From: Streptomyces leeuwenhoekii
GTDB taxonomy: Bacteria; Actinomycetota; Actinomycetes; Streptomycetales; Streptomycetaceae
Length of the DNA stretch: 64,000 nucleotides
Direction of reading: 5' to 3'
Assembly: GCF_001013905.1 (NCBI RefSeq)
Contig: NZ_LN831790.1
Location: forward strand, 4,106,001 to 4,170,000
Positions 17,956-25,716 of this stretch are shown here, one piece after another. Every line of letters begins with the position of its first letter. Position 1 is the stretch's first letter. A program made the translations under genes and the position numbers. Under the pieces are notes generated by a model. That model was not told the DNA's origin. It saw nothing but the letters and a program-made list of their open reading frames with translations, and made no database searches.

Positions 17956-19173
17956 TTACGCGTCCCCCCACAGCTCCCATCCCCGCTCCCGCGCCCGTTC
18001 ACCGATCCGCCGCAGCAGTTCCGCCCCGGACACCGCCCCCGGCCGCCGCCCGTCCCGCAGCCGTACGGCCCCCAGATCACCGCCGGCGGCCTCCCGCTCC
18101 CCGATCACCGCCTGGTACGGCACCAGCCGCGCCGCCCGGATCCGGGCGCCCAGGGTGCCCCGCGCGGGCCCGGCCACCTCGGCCCGCACTCCCCGCGAGA
18201 CGGCCTCGCCCACCAGCTCGTACGCCCGCTCCTCCTGCGCCTCGCCGACCGGCAGCACCACCAGCTGCACGGGCGCCAGCCACACGGGAAAGGCACCGCC
18301 GGACACCTCGATCAGGTGCGCGACGGCCCGCTCCACACTGCCGATGACACTGCGGTGCACCATGACCGGCCGGTGCCCGCGCCCGTCTGCGCCGGTGTAC
18401 CGCAGGCCGAAGCGCGCGGGCTGGTGGAAGTCGATCTGCACAGTGGACAGGGTGGTCTCGCGTCCGGCGGCGTCCGCGATCTGCACATCGATCTTGGGCC
18501 CGTAGAAGGCGGCCTCGCCTTCGGCGGCTTCGTAGGGCTGTCCGTCCAGCGCCTCCTCCAGCAGCGCGGTCGCCCGCCGCCACAGCTCAGGGTCGGCGAC
18601 GTACTTGCCGCCGGGGCCGGGCAGGGAGAGCCGGTAGCGGGCGGCGCGGATGCCGAGGTCGGCGTAGGCGCGGCGGATCAGGCCGAGGGCCGCCCGGGCC
18701 TCGCCGGCCGCCTGCTCCGGAGTGCAGAAGATGTGCGCGTCGTTGAGGTGGATGGCCCGTACGCGGGTCAGGCCGCCGAGCACGCCGGACGGCTCGGAGC
18801 GGTACATGGTGCCCAACTCAGCTATCCGCAGCGGCAGTTCCCGGTGGCTGCGGCCGCGGGAGCGGTAGACCAGCGCGTGGTGCGGGCACAGGCTGGGGCG
18901 CAGGACCACCTCCTCGGCGCCCAGCCGCATCGGCGGGAACATGTCCTCGCGGTACAGGTCCCAGTGGCCGGAGATCTCGTACAGCTCGCGCTTGCCGAGG
19001 TCCGGCGAGTGCACGTGCCGGTACCCGGCGCGCAGTTCCGCCTCGCGGACGTACTCCTCCAGGGTGTGTCGGACGGTCGCTCCGTCGGGCAGCCAGTACG
19101 GCAGACCGGCGCCCATCAGGGGGTCGGTGCCGAACACGCCGAGGTCGCGGCCGAGGTGTCGGTGATCGTGCAC
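17956..19173 (-). CDS. thrS: Short threonyl-tRNA synthetase (no TGS or editing domain)
   Basis: A 405-residue class II synthetase that charges tRNA-Thr. Class II motifs are present (motif 2 around LGTMYRSEPSG; motif 3 in HRSVIGSVER). The three zinc ligands of ThrRS are recognisable: Cys in RPSLCPHH, His in LNDAHIFCTP and His in VMVHRSVIG. The last 100 residues form the anticodon-binding domain. Housekeeping ThrRS is about 650 residues; this one lacks the N-terminal TGS and the N2 domain that edits Ser-tRNA-Thr. It is probably a second, conditional enzyme. GTG at 19173 follows GAGGAG by 6 bases. A leader peptide and hairpin upstream suggest control by threonine supply. Confidence 0.9.
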   Translation of the reverse strand: MHDHRHLGRDLGVFGTDPLMGAGLPYWLPDGATVRHTLEEYVREAELRAGYRHVHSPDLGKRELYEISGHWDLYREDMFPPMRLGAEEVVLRPSLCPHHALVYRSRGRSHRELPLRIAELGTMYRSEPSGVLGGLTRVRAIHLNDAHIFCTPEQAAGEARAALGLIRRAYADLGIRAARYRLSLPGPGGKYVADPELWRRATALLEEALDGQPYEAAEGEAAFYGPKIDVQIADAAGRETTLSTVQIDFHQPARFGLRYTGADGRGHRPVMVHRSVIGSVERAVAHLIEVSGGAFPVWLAPVQLVVLPVGEAQEERAYELVGEAVSRGVRAEVAGPARGTLGARIRAARLVPYQAVIGEREAAGGDLGAVRLRDGRRPGAVSGAELLRRIGERARERGWELWGDA

Positions 19174-19260
19174 GGTGAGCTCCTCACAGCCGGATCCGGC
19201 CGTATCAGCCCGATACGGCCGTACAGGGGGAGGGCGAGCACCACACGACGCGAACACGAC

Positions 19261-19289
19261 GAAACCCCGGGCGCTCGCCCCGGGGCTTC
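19261..19289 (-). terminator. Candidate attenuator hairpin upstream of the short thrS
   Basis: An 11-bp GC-rich stem (one G-T pair) with a 7-base loop lies 20 bases after the leader-peptide stop and 87 bases before the thrS GTG. Followed by TCGTCGTGTT on the transcript, so no strong U-tract. Its position between leader peptide and gene fits an attenuation terminator. Confidence 0.6.
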
Positions 19290-19308
19290 GGACATCTGCG
19301 GTCAGCCG

Positions 19309-19374
19309 TCAGCGCGCCGGGACACTCTCCGGCGTCGTCGTCGAAGACGAACGGGCGCACGCGACGGGCTTCAT
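19309..19374 (-). CDS. Leader peptide, 21 residues, with Thr-Thr-Thr run (thrS attenuator)
   Basis: An ATG-initiated frame encodes MKPVACARSSSTTTPESVPAR and a TGA stop. Codons 12-14 are three consecutive ACG threonine codons, directly upstream of a threonyl-tRNA synthetase gene. No Shine-Dalgarno sequence precedes it, but TACCGT (a TAnnnT -10) ends 7 bases before the ATG, so the mRNA is probably leaderless. A 6-bp hairpin (19315-19320 with 19329-19334) overlaps the last threonine codon. I infer ribosome-mediated attenuation: stalling at ACG when charged tRNA-Thr is scarce would favour readthrough of the downstream hairpin. Translation has not been shown. Confidence 0.6.
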   Translation of the reverse strand: MKPVACARSSSTTTPESVPAR

Positions 19375-19381
19375 GGACAGC

Positions 19382-19387
19382 ACGGTA
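19382..19387 (-). promoter_or_regulatory. -10 element for the thrS leader transcript
   Basis: TACCGT on the minus strand matches TAnnnT and places the transcription start at or next to the leader ATG. No good -35 hexamer is visible at 17-18 bp. Confidence 0.4.
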
Positions 19388-19484
19388 ACAACGCAGCGGC
19401 GCACGGCACGAGCCGTTTTCCCGGCCCACCCGGACGGCCGTGCGCGGGCCGCCACCGACGCTCCCGTCGGCGTCCGCCCTGCCG

Positions 19485-19769
19485 TCAGCCCTGGGCGGGG
19501 CGCAGAGGGAGCAGCGATGCCACCGGCCCGCCCACGATGTACACCGACTCGGCCTCCCGCTCGGTGATGTTCCGCGAGCAGTCGACGTTGTTCTCGCTGG
19601 GCCCGAGGTTCGGCTGATCGCCGATCTCGACGATGTCGCAGCTCGCCACCTGCTCACCGTTGTCGAACCTCGCCCTGTCATCACCGGCGGCCGCCTGCGC
19701 CGCGCCCGTGGCACCCCCGACGACAGCGAAAGCGGCGAACGTGCAGGCGACAGCATTCCTGAGCTTCAT
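19485..19769 (-). CDS. Small secreted protein
   Basis: A 94-residue protein with a clear Sec signal peptide (MKLRNAVACTFAAFAVVGGA) ending at AQA near residue 27. The mature part of about 65 residues is acidic and contains two cysteines (ASCDIVEIGDQ and NVDCSRNIT), which could form one disulphide. The start follows a GGAAGG/AAGAG purine stretch. It resembles the many small exported Streptomyces proteins of unknown function. It lies 98 bp upstream of the thrS leader -10 in the same direction but appears separately transcribed. Confidence 0.75.
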   Translation of the reverse strand: MKLRNAVACTFAAFAVVGGATGAAQAAAGDDRARFDNGEQVASCDIVEIGDQPNLGPSENNVDCSRNITEREAESVYIVGGPVASLLPLRPAQG

Positions 19770-19998
19770 ATCGCTCTTACCTTCCAAGACCTTGTCCTGT
19801 CGCCACACCGGCAGACGAGTGCGACGGCGGATCACCGCCCCCTGGTCAACGAGGCGCCACCCGCGTCCGCATTGCCCCGACCGGGTTGCCCACCCGGCCC
19901 TCGCCCGCACGACCCCCGCCCACCCTTCCCCGCTCGTGCGCCCGGCCGCCCCGAACGCCGTGCGCGCACCACCCACCGGCCCGGACAGACTGCCTGCG

Positions 19999-20666
19999 TC
20001 ATGTCCCGATAGCGGCGAGCGCCCGGCTCGTGTCGGTCAGGCTGTCCAGTACGGTCTCGGCGCCGGCGTCGCGCAGCTCGTGGGCCGGGGTCCGGCGGTC
20101 GCCACCGCGACGACCCGGACGCCGGCCTCATGCCCCCCGGTGACATCGGCGGGTGTGTCGCCCAGGAAAACCGCCCTGTCGGGGGTCACGCCCGCATGAG
20201 CAAGAGCGGCACGCAGCAGCTCGGGGCGTCCCTCGCCGTCCTCTGCGTAGGCGCCGTCGTCCAGACGCAGGTAGGTGTCCAGGCCGTACACACCGAGCTT
20301 GACCTCGGCGGCCCGCCGGATGTTGCCCGTCACCACTGACTGGCGCACAGCCCTCTCCGCGAGAGCTGCCAGCATGGCGGCGGCGCCGGGCAGCGCGTGC
20401 CCCCGTTTCCTCAGCTCGGCTGCGCGACGGACGTGCAGAGCACCGAGGGCGTCAGCGAACCGGGTGAACAGCCCGTCGTCGCAGGCAATGCCGTGCAGGC
20501 GCGCGGTCTCCTGGGTGATCACGCGCTCCGTCGACCCGGTCACCGACGCCTGCTCCCGCATCACCACCCCGGTCACCTGATGGAACGCCTCGCTCCACAA
20601 CTCACGTCCGAGGCCCCCCGTCGCCATCAGCGTATGGTCGATGTCCCACAGCACCAGCTCAGGCAT
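19999..20666 (-). pseudogene. HAD family hydrolase with a 1-nt frameshift near the 3' end
   Basis: The N-terminus PELVLWDIDHTL carries the DxD nucleophile motif (Asp8/Asp10), followed by a helical cap (about 20-90), motif II around VVTGNIRRAAEVK, and motif III/IV in FLGDTPADVTGG. It is thus a phosphoglycolate phosphatase-like HAD. In the annotated frame the protein ends at 20037 after the aberrant tail TAGPRPTSC. Restoring one C near position 20096 gives the normal continuation VATGRTPAHELRDAGAETVL and a stop at 19999 (222 residues). The catalytic residues precede the break, so some activity could survive. It is a real mutation or a sequencing error. The ATG has GGAGG 8 bases upstream. Confidence 0.78.
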
Positions 20667-20914
20667 CGGCGCCCCCTCCGACAGCTCGGCCGCCCACTCG
20701 GCGACTGCCCGGCCTGCAGACACCCCATCCAGCCCGGTGACCGGTTCGAACCCCTGCTCTCCGACGGCCAGAGCGGCCTGATCTTCGGCCACACCCACAC
20801 TGGCCCATGCCCCGAAGCGGCAGTGAACAGACACCCGTGATCTGCGCACGCCGCGGTGGGCCCATGGTCTCCTGACGGCATCGGGTCTTCCCGAAGCCGA
20901 GTATCGCGGTGGAC

Positions 20915-21889
20915 TCAGCGCCAGTCGTCGATCACGTAGGCGTCCGGGTGGCTGTAGCCGGGTTCGTTGGGTTTGTGCATGGTCACGCCTTGCAGCCAGG
21001 TACGGAAACCGCGGTCGACCATGCGCCGGTAGGCATCCTGGCGGGCCAGGTTCATGCCGGCGTCCAGTTGCCCCAGTCCCTTCTCGGTGGCCAGATGCTC
21101 GCACGCATCCAGCAGTCGTTCGAACCGGTCCGCGGCGTCCGGGCCAGGGCGTACGGCGCCGAATTTGACGAAGCACACGTCCTCACCGGCCTCCGACCCC
21201 GCTCCGCAGTGGCAGACGGCCAGACCGTCGAGGCCTGAGTCGGCACCCGTGAGAAGGATGGTGTCACCGAGCCCCTGCGCCTGTACGGCCATGATCTCGC
21301 GCTCCAGGCTCAGGCCCTCGTACACAGCCCCCGTCAGTGCGCGACTGAGGCTCAGCGCCTGGGGCCGCTCAGCGGCGGTCAGCCCGCCGTACAGCACCCG
21401 GCCGGGGACTGCGGCACCGGTGGTGACCTGTTTCTTCATGATGGCTGTCAGGAATCGGGGCCAGAAACCGTACCGGCGGTAGAGCTCGAGGTGCTTGGGA
21501 CTGTGCGAGAAGGTGAACAGGCCGAGGTGTCGGTTCTCCCAGGTGTCGAAGCAGGCCATGACCGGTTCCATGAGGCGCCTGCCGACGCCCTGGTCCCACA
21601 GGTCCGGACGTACGGTCAGCGGGCCGAAGTACCCGACGCTGCCCCAGTCGGCGGCGAAGTTCGATCCGACGACCTTGCCCTCGACGGTCGCCGCGAAGGC
21701 CGCGTCCGGATCTGCCGCCCAGCGGGTGCGGACATAGTCGGCGGTCCCGAAGAACGTCTTCGGCTCGGGGGCCCCGAGGAAGGTCCCGAAGGCGACCCTG
21801 AAGATCTCGTCGGCTCGATCAAGGTCCGGCTCGACCAGCGGGCGGACCGACACCGAGGCGGCGACACTCGTTCGCTGCGCTGCGGGCAT
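20915..21889 (-). CDS. GNAT family N-acetyltransferase
   Basis: A 324-residue acetyltransferase with an N-terminal GNAT domain (about 10-155). The acetyl-CoA loop is QGVGRRLMEPVM near residue 103. A preceding strand carries VGYFGPLTVRPD. HLGLFTFSHSPKHLELYRRY follows, with a Tyr in the usual catalytic position. A C-terminal region of about 150 residues resembles a second, degenerate GNAT-like half (AYRRMVDRGFRTWLQG). The substrate is unknown. The ATG at 21889 follows AAGGAG by 8-9 bases. It lies in an accessory-looking stretch 248 bp from the HAD gene start. Confidence 0.85.
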   Translation of the reverse strand: MPAAQRTSVAASVSVRPLVEPDLDRADEIFRVAFGTFLGAPEPKTFFGTADYVRTRWAADPDAAFAATVEGKVVGSNFAADWGSVGYFGPLTVRPDLWDQGVGRRLMEPVMACFDTWENRHLGLFTFSHSPKHLELYRRYGFWPRFLTAIMKKQVTTGAAVPGRVLYGGLTAAERPQALSLSRALTGAVYEGLSLEREIMAVQAQGLGDTILLTGADSGLDGLAVCHCGAGSEAGEDVCFVKFGAVRPGPDAADRFERLLDACEHLATEKGLGQLDAGMNLARQDAYRRMVDRGFRTWLQGVTMHKPNEPGYSHPDAYVIDDWR

Positions 21890-22192
21890 GATCGCTCTCC
21901 TTTCCGCCCCCGGTTCCATCGCACCACGGACGAGCGCCACGGGCGAAGCGAGAGATCCGGCGCTACCTCAAGGATCGAGCGGCCGCGTTCCCCGGCCACC
22001 GGGCGGCCGTCTTCCTGACGGTCGACGGCCCGCTGGGCCCAGTCCGCCGGGGCGTTTGAGGGGCCGGACGAGCGCCGTCGACCGGCCCGCACGTCCGACG
22101 AACAGGCCATCGCTGTCCACAGAAAGCCTGGCAGCTGCTGTGCGCACTGCGGCGCCGAGCTTCAGCGATCGCCACGCGACACCGAGGAGGCG

Positions 22193-22588
22193 GTGCGGTC
22201 CCGCATGAAACGGCAGGAGGCGCTGTACGACCCCTCGAAGAGCTTCCGCCTCCTCTTGTGGGAGGCCGCCCCTCACGCCTTGATCTGTCCGCCGTCGGTT
22301 CTTGCTGCCCAGCTCGATCGCCTCGCAGGAGCCATCGGTCTGGACACGGTCGAGCTGGGGATCATCCCGCTGTCCGCTTCACTCAAGATCCCCCCGGCCA
22401 CCGTTTTCTGGATCTACGACGACCACCAGGTGATCGTGGAGAACTGGCATGCGGAGTTGTGGATCGATGACAAGGCGAGCATCGACACCTATCTGCGGAC
22501 CTGGAGAACACTCCGCGAGTCCGCCGTGTACGGCGCTGAGGCGCAGACCCTCGTCGCCGCAGCGAGACGAGCGTTGCGCTCCTGCTGA
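22193..22588 (+). pseudogene. DUF5753 / Scr1-type HTH regulator, C-terminal fragment
   Basis: The 131 codons match the C-terminal half of DUF5753, the ligand domain of Scr1-type (XRE plus DUF5753) antitoxin-like regulators of actinomycetes. The match runs from SRMKRQEALYDPSKSFRLLL through LDTVELGIIPLS and NWHAELWIDD to SAVYGAEAQTLVAAARR. A complete protein has about 280 residues with an N-terminal helix-turn-helix and the first part of DUF5753. Upstream the frame loses homology around 22180, and no ribosome site precedes it. It is most likely a deletion remnant of a regulator whose usual partner, a DUF397 protein, is also absent. It may be silent. Confidence 0.7.
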
Positions 22589-22723
22589 CGCGCCTGTCCG
22601 GAAGCCAGGTGGGCCCCGTCCTTCCGATTGCTCGGTCCCCCTCGTTCCTTGGCGGAGATCGCGAAGTGCTGCTCCGGCGGAAAGCCGAACGCCAGGAGCT
22701 GAGGCCTGCAGTCGATGCCTTCA

Positions 22724-23506
22724 CTAGTTGTCGGCTGTCGCAGTCCCCGGGCCCGCGTCGAAGTCGTACTCCAGGATGTACGAGGAGGCGTCCAGGGTCA
22801 TCTCGTTGACCTCGACGGGGCGGCCCTCGGCCGTGTACGCGGTGCGGCAGATGAGGATGACCGGGGTGCCCGCCGACATGCTCAGTCGCGTCGTCTCGTC
22901 CTTCGACGGCATGCGTGAGCGGATCTCTTCGCGGAAGTGCACCGGGGCGTGGCCGAGTTCGGCGAGCCTGGCGTACGTGCCGCCCGGTCCGGTGTCTTCC
23001 CGGGTGATGGCGGATCCGGCGACCAGCGACATGGGGAGGTGGCTCGTCGCGAGCAGGACCGGCTTGCCGTCGAGGACGAAGCGCCGGCGCCTCACGCACA
23101 CCGCCTCGCCATCGGCCAGGTCCAGGACGGCGCCGATGTGTTCGGGTGCCGGTTCCTCGGACACGGTGATCCCGTCGACCTCGAGGTCCCTGTTCTCGAT
23201 GTCCGCCGACCAGATGGAGCGGCCGTCGCCCCACTGGTCGCGGCTCAGCCGGTGGATGCCCCGGCGTCGAAGCGGGCGGAAGGCCCGGACGAAGACGCCG
23301 GCGCCCTTGCGGGCCTCGGCGACGCCTTCCTCCCGTAGGACGCTCAGCGCCTGCCGGGCCGTCATGCGGGCCACGCCGTACGTGCTCATGAGTTCGTTCT
23401 CCCCCGGCAGGCGATCACCGGGACCGTACTCGCCCGTTTCGATGGCCTCACGCAGGGAGTCCGCGATCCGCTGGTACTTGGGCCGACGGTCGTCGGTAGT
23501 GGCCAT
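22724..23506 (-). CDS. GntR family transcriptional regulator (HutC/UTRA type)
   Basis: A 260-residue regulator. The N-terminal winged helix (about 8-75) includes KYQRIADSLREAI, GDRLPGENELM and ARMTARQALSVLREEG. The C-terminal UTRA effector domain (about 95-250) includes VRRRRFVLDGKPVLLATSHL. Such proteins are repressors released by a small ligand. The ATG follows GAGGAGG. A CTAG-centred operator lies on its own probable -10 (TAAGGT at 23534-23539), and two similar sites stand nearer the divergent ATPase gene, suggesting autorepression and control of the neighbour. Similar regulators occur on Streptomyces integrative elements. Confidence 0.88.
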   Translation of the reverse strand: MATTDDRRPKYQRIADSLREAIETGEYGPGDRLPGENELMSTYGVARMTARQALSVLREEGVAEARKGAGVFVRAFRPLRRRGIHRLSRDQWGDGRSIWSADIENRDLEVDGITVSEEPAPEHIGAVLDLADGEAVCVRRRRFVLDGKPVLLATSHLPMSLVAGSAITREDTGPGGTYARLAELGHAPVHFREEIRSRMPSKDETTRLSMSAGTPVILICRTAYTAEGRPVEVNEMTLDASSYILEYDFDAGPGTATADN

Positions 23507-23521
23507 TCCGGAACCCTCCTC

Positions 23522-23537
23522 GCTTCTCTAGACACCT
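23522..23537 (-). promoter_or_regulatory. Operator 1, CTAG-centred, on the gntR promoter
   Basis: On the minus strand AGGTGTCTAGAGAAGC, overlapping the probable -10 TAAGGT and the transcription start of the GntR gene. It shares GTCTAGAGA with operator 3. Confidence 0.55.
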
Positions 23538-23622
23538 TAGGCCATAGGTCGGGGGCTTGCTCGCTCCGCGTAGCGCCCCACACACAGCAGACTCGACGGA
23601 CGCCTCACTCGCCCCCCGGTTG

Positions 23623-23638
23623 ACATCTCTAGAGATGT
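23623..23638. promoter_or_regulatory. Operator 2, perfect 16-bp palindrome
   Basis: ACATCTCTAGAGATGT is perfectly symmetrical and overlaps a consensus -35 hexamer TTGACA (23620-23625) pointing towards the ATPase gene. It is the best candidate for the high-affinity GntR site. Confidence 0.6.
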
Positions 23639-23650
23639 AGGCCACCCTCC

Positions 23651-23666
23651 AGATGTCTAGAGAGGT
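23651..23666. promoter_or_regulatory. Operator 3, CTAG-centred
   Basis: AGATGTCTAGAGAGGT, 28 bp from operator 2 centre to centre, in the same divergent region. Confidence 0.5.
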
Positions 23667-23802
23667 CGAGTCTCGACCCTCGGGAGACGGCGGCTGTCTG
23701 GCGTGTCATTGCGACGGATCCTGAGCGACGACGCTGCGGACGCGCCGTCCCCCCCGTCCTGTGTGCGCCGATCGATACGGCAGCGGCAAGGAGTGAGCGC
23801 GG

Positions 23803-24240
23803 ATGAGCTTCGTGATCGACCGGTATCCCTGTGAGGAATCGCCACGGCTGGGGGCGATGACCCTGCGTCCGACGCCTGATTCAGTCCCTCGGGCCCGGCG
23901 CTGGTTCCGGAGGTTCATCGCACCGTACGACCCGCGCTGCTCGGTCGACGACTGTGTGCTGGCGCTCTCGGAGTTGGTGACCAACGCCGTCCTCCACGGG
24001 CGGGCGGACGCGGAGTGGGTCCTGCGGGTCGAGTGGTTCCGCGACGGGACCTCGCTGCGCGTGGAGGTGCACAACCCGGGCCTTCCAGAGGGTGTGTGCC
24101 TCCGCCGCCCGGACGCCGACGACCTCCATGGCCGAGGTCTTCTCCTGGTCGACTCCGTCGCCGCATCCTGGGACTGCGGACCGAGCCGTTTCGGGGGCAC
24201 GGTCGTCTCCTTCGTCATGGCCGACGCCTGGCCCCCGTGA
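23803..24240 (+). CDS. ATP-binding protein, anti-sigma regulatory factor type (RsbW-like)
   Basis: A 145-residue single-domain GHKL ATPase. The N box is LALSELVTNAVLHG (about 46-59), and the glycine-rich lid is GRGLLLVDSVAASWDC (about 110-125), with the FGGTVVSF strand at the end. Proteins of this kind are Ser kinases or anti-sigma factors, abundant in Streptomyces, whose partners are often encoded elsewhere. No sigma factor or anti-anti-sigma gene is adjacent. The start follows AAGGAG by about 10 bases. It is divergent from the GntR regulator with three shared operators, so it is probably controlled by it. Confidence 0.85.
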   Translation: MSFVIDRYPCEESPRLGAMTLRPTPDSVPRARRWFRRFIAPYDPRCSVDDCVLALSELVTNAVLHGRADAEWVLRVEWFRDGTSLRVEVHNPGLPEGVCLRRPDADDLHGRGLLLVDSVAASWDCGPSRFGGTVVSFVMADAWPP

Positions 24241-24298
24241 GGGACCGGGCCGCGCTCACCGTCGCGCATGCTGGGGCGGCCGCCCGCGGAGCGAGGTG

Positions 24299-25099
24299 TC
24301 ACCGGTCCCGTTCGAAGCGTTCCCGGTGCGTGACGACGGCGCGGGCCACGTCGTGGGCGGTGCGGCCGTGGGCGAAGGCGTGGGCGCGCAGGCGGGCCAG
24401 GGCCTCGTCGGCGCCCACGCCGAGCTGGGCCATGATCATGCCGACGGCCTGGAAGACCTCGTCGTGTTCGGCGGCCAGGCCGCTCAGCCAGGGCGCGCCG
24501 CCCTGGCTGTCGTACTCCTCACCGTGCGGCAGCGCCATCAGGGCCACCGTCATCACGGCGGCGATCAGGCGCGCGGTGTGCAGTTCGGGGCCGGTGAGGG
24601 TGCCGGGAGTGTCCCGGTAGAGGTCGAGGGTGCCCACGCACACCGAGTCGTTGCCGAGCGGCAGCGCGTAGACGGCGCGCACCCCGACGGCCGTGGCCTC
24701 CTGGGCGTAGACCGGCCAGCGGCGGGCGTCCGGGCCGGTCGCCAGGTCGCGGGCGAGCACGGGCCGGCCGGTCTCCGTGGCCTCCACGCACGGGCCCTCG
24801 CCCAGGGTGGTCTGGATGTCGGACAGATAGGCGGCCAGGTCGCCGCTGGCGCACAACTGAACGGGGACGCCGTCGCTGCGCAGCGAGGCGCTCGCTCCGG
24901 TGACCGGCAGCAGCCGTACCGCCACCTCGCACAGGCGCCCCGGGACTTCGCCGGGTTTGGCGCGCCCCATGCCCTCGGCGATCGCCTCGGCGGCGCGGCT
25001 GCGCTCCGCCGGGTCCTGGCAGGGATCGGCTCCGTGGCCGGACGACCGGGGACCGTCACCGCCCAGCCCGTCGCGACGGTCGTCGTCCCTGGGCCGCAC
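24299..25099 (-). CDS. GAF and ANTAR domain-containing protein
   Basis: A 266-residue putative RNA-binding antiterminator. The GAF sensor domain covers about 45-185 (TLGEGPCVEA, AVYALPLGNDSVCVGTLDLY). The ANTAR domain covers about 205-260 (FQAVGMIMAQLGVGADEALA), the three-helix RNA-binding module that releases paired-hairpin attenuators. Of two adjacent in-frame GTG codons the second (25099) is preferred because AAGGAGG lies 8 bases upstream. No ANTAR-type double hairpin was recognised nearby, so the targets are unknown. Many such proteins occur per Streptomyces genome. Confidence 0.87.
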   Translation of the reverse strand: MRPRDDDRRDGLGGDGPRSSGHGADPCQDPAERSRAAEAIAEGMGRAKPGEVPGRLCEVAVRLLPVTGASASLRSDGVPVQLCASGDLAAYLSDIQTTLGEGPCVEATETGRPVLARDLATGPDARRWPVYAQEATAVGVRAVYALPLGNDSVCVGTLDLYRDTPGTLTGPELHTARLIAAVMTVALMALPHGEEYDSQGGAPWLSGLAAEHDEVFQAVGMIMAQLGVGADEALARLRAHAFAHGRTAHDVARAVVTHRERFERDR

Positions 25100-25506
25100 G
25101 CCCACCGCCTCCTTCGATCACCGCGGCCGCAACGTCGACGGGTTCCCGGGCAGGCACGTGGCCGCCGACGGCGCCACCTGCCCGGTGACGAGCCCCGACT
25201 ACCCGGGGCCACCGGGGCGAAACCCGCGCGGCCGGGGGCGCCGGGAGGCATCGGGGGCGGACGGATGCGGTCCCCGGCGCGGCGCGCCGTCCGCCCGCTC
25301 CTCGCCCCGCCCACCCGTCCCCGCGGGCCCGGTCCGCATGCACCGGCCGGTGGCTTTCCGCCGCCTTGCCCGAGAGGCCCCGTCGGCCCTAAGTTGAACC
25401 GTGAATCAGCGTGCTCGGCACACGCCCGCCGAGACGCGAACCCCCCACCTGCCGCTCGCCGCCGACCGCCGCCGAACGGCATCCTGACCCCTTCTGTGAG
25501 GTCGCC
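25100..25506. other. Intergenic region, 407 bp, no recognised gene
   Basis: GC-rich and without convincing frames. It presumably contains the promoter of the GAF-ANTAR gene on its left and that of the small protein on its right. No repeat or operator was found. Confidence 0.5.
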
Positions 25507-25695
25507 GTGCTCGTCCGCACCCCTTCCGCCGAGCGGTACGTCAGAGGCTTCGCCGCCGCGGCGGTGGCCATGGCCGCGCTGGTCCTGGCCGCCAACGCGG
25601 GCCCGGTCCAGCCGACCGGTTCCGCCCCCGCCGACCCACGTACCGCCCATACGCCCGGCGCCTCCGTGACCGAGGCGGAGGCCCAGCGGCCGTAG
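25507..25695 (+). CDS. Small hypothetical membrane or exported protein
   Basis: A 62-residue product from a GTG at 25507, preceded by GTGAGG. It has a short basic N-terminus, one hydrophobic helix (residues about 15-32, AAAAVAMAALVLAANAG), and a Pro/Ala/Thr-rich tail of 30 residues. It could be a single-pass membrane peptide or a cleaved secreted peptide. No homology is recognised. The frame is open further upstream, but that part is low-complexity without a start signal. It converges on the lipoprotein binding-protein gene, stop to stop 21 bp apart. Confidence 0.5.
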   Translation: MLVRTPSAERYVRGFAAAAVAMAALVLAANAGPVQPTGSAPADPRTAHTPGASVTEAEAQRP

Positions 25696-25716
25696 CGGGG
25701 CGGGCCCGGCCGGGTG

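Noticed and set aside
20000..24300. Integrative element with attachment sites
   Set aside because: No tRNA gene, integrase or direct repeats at the edges could be recognised; GntR and DUF5753 types alone do not prove one.
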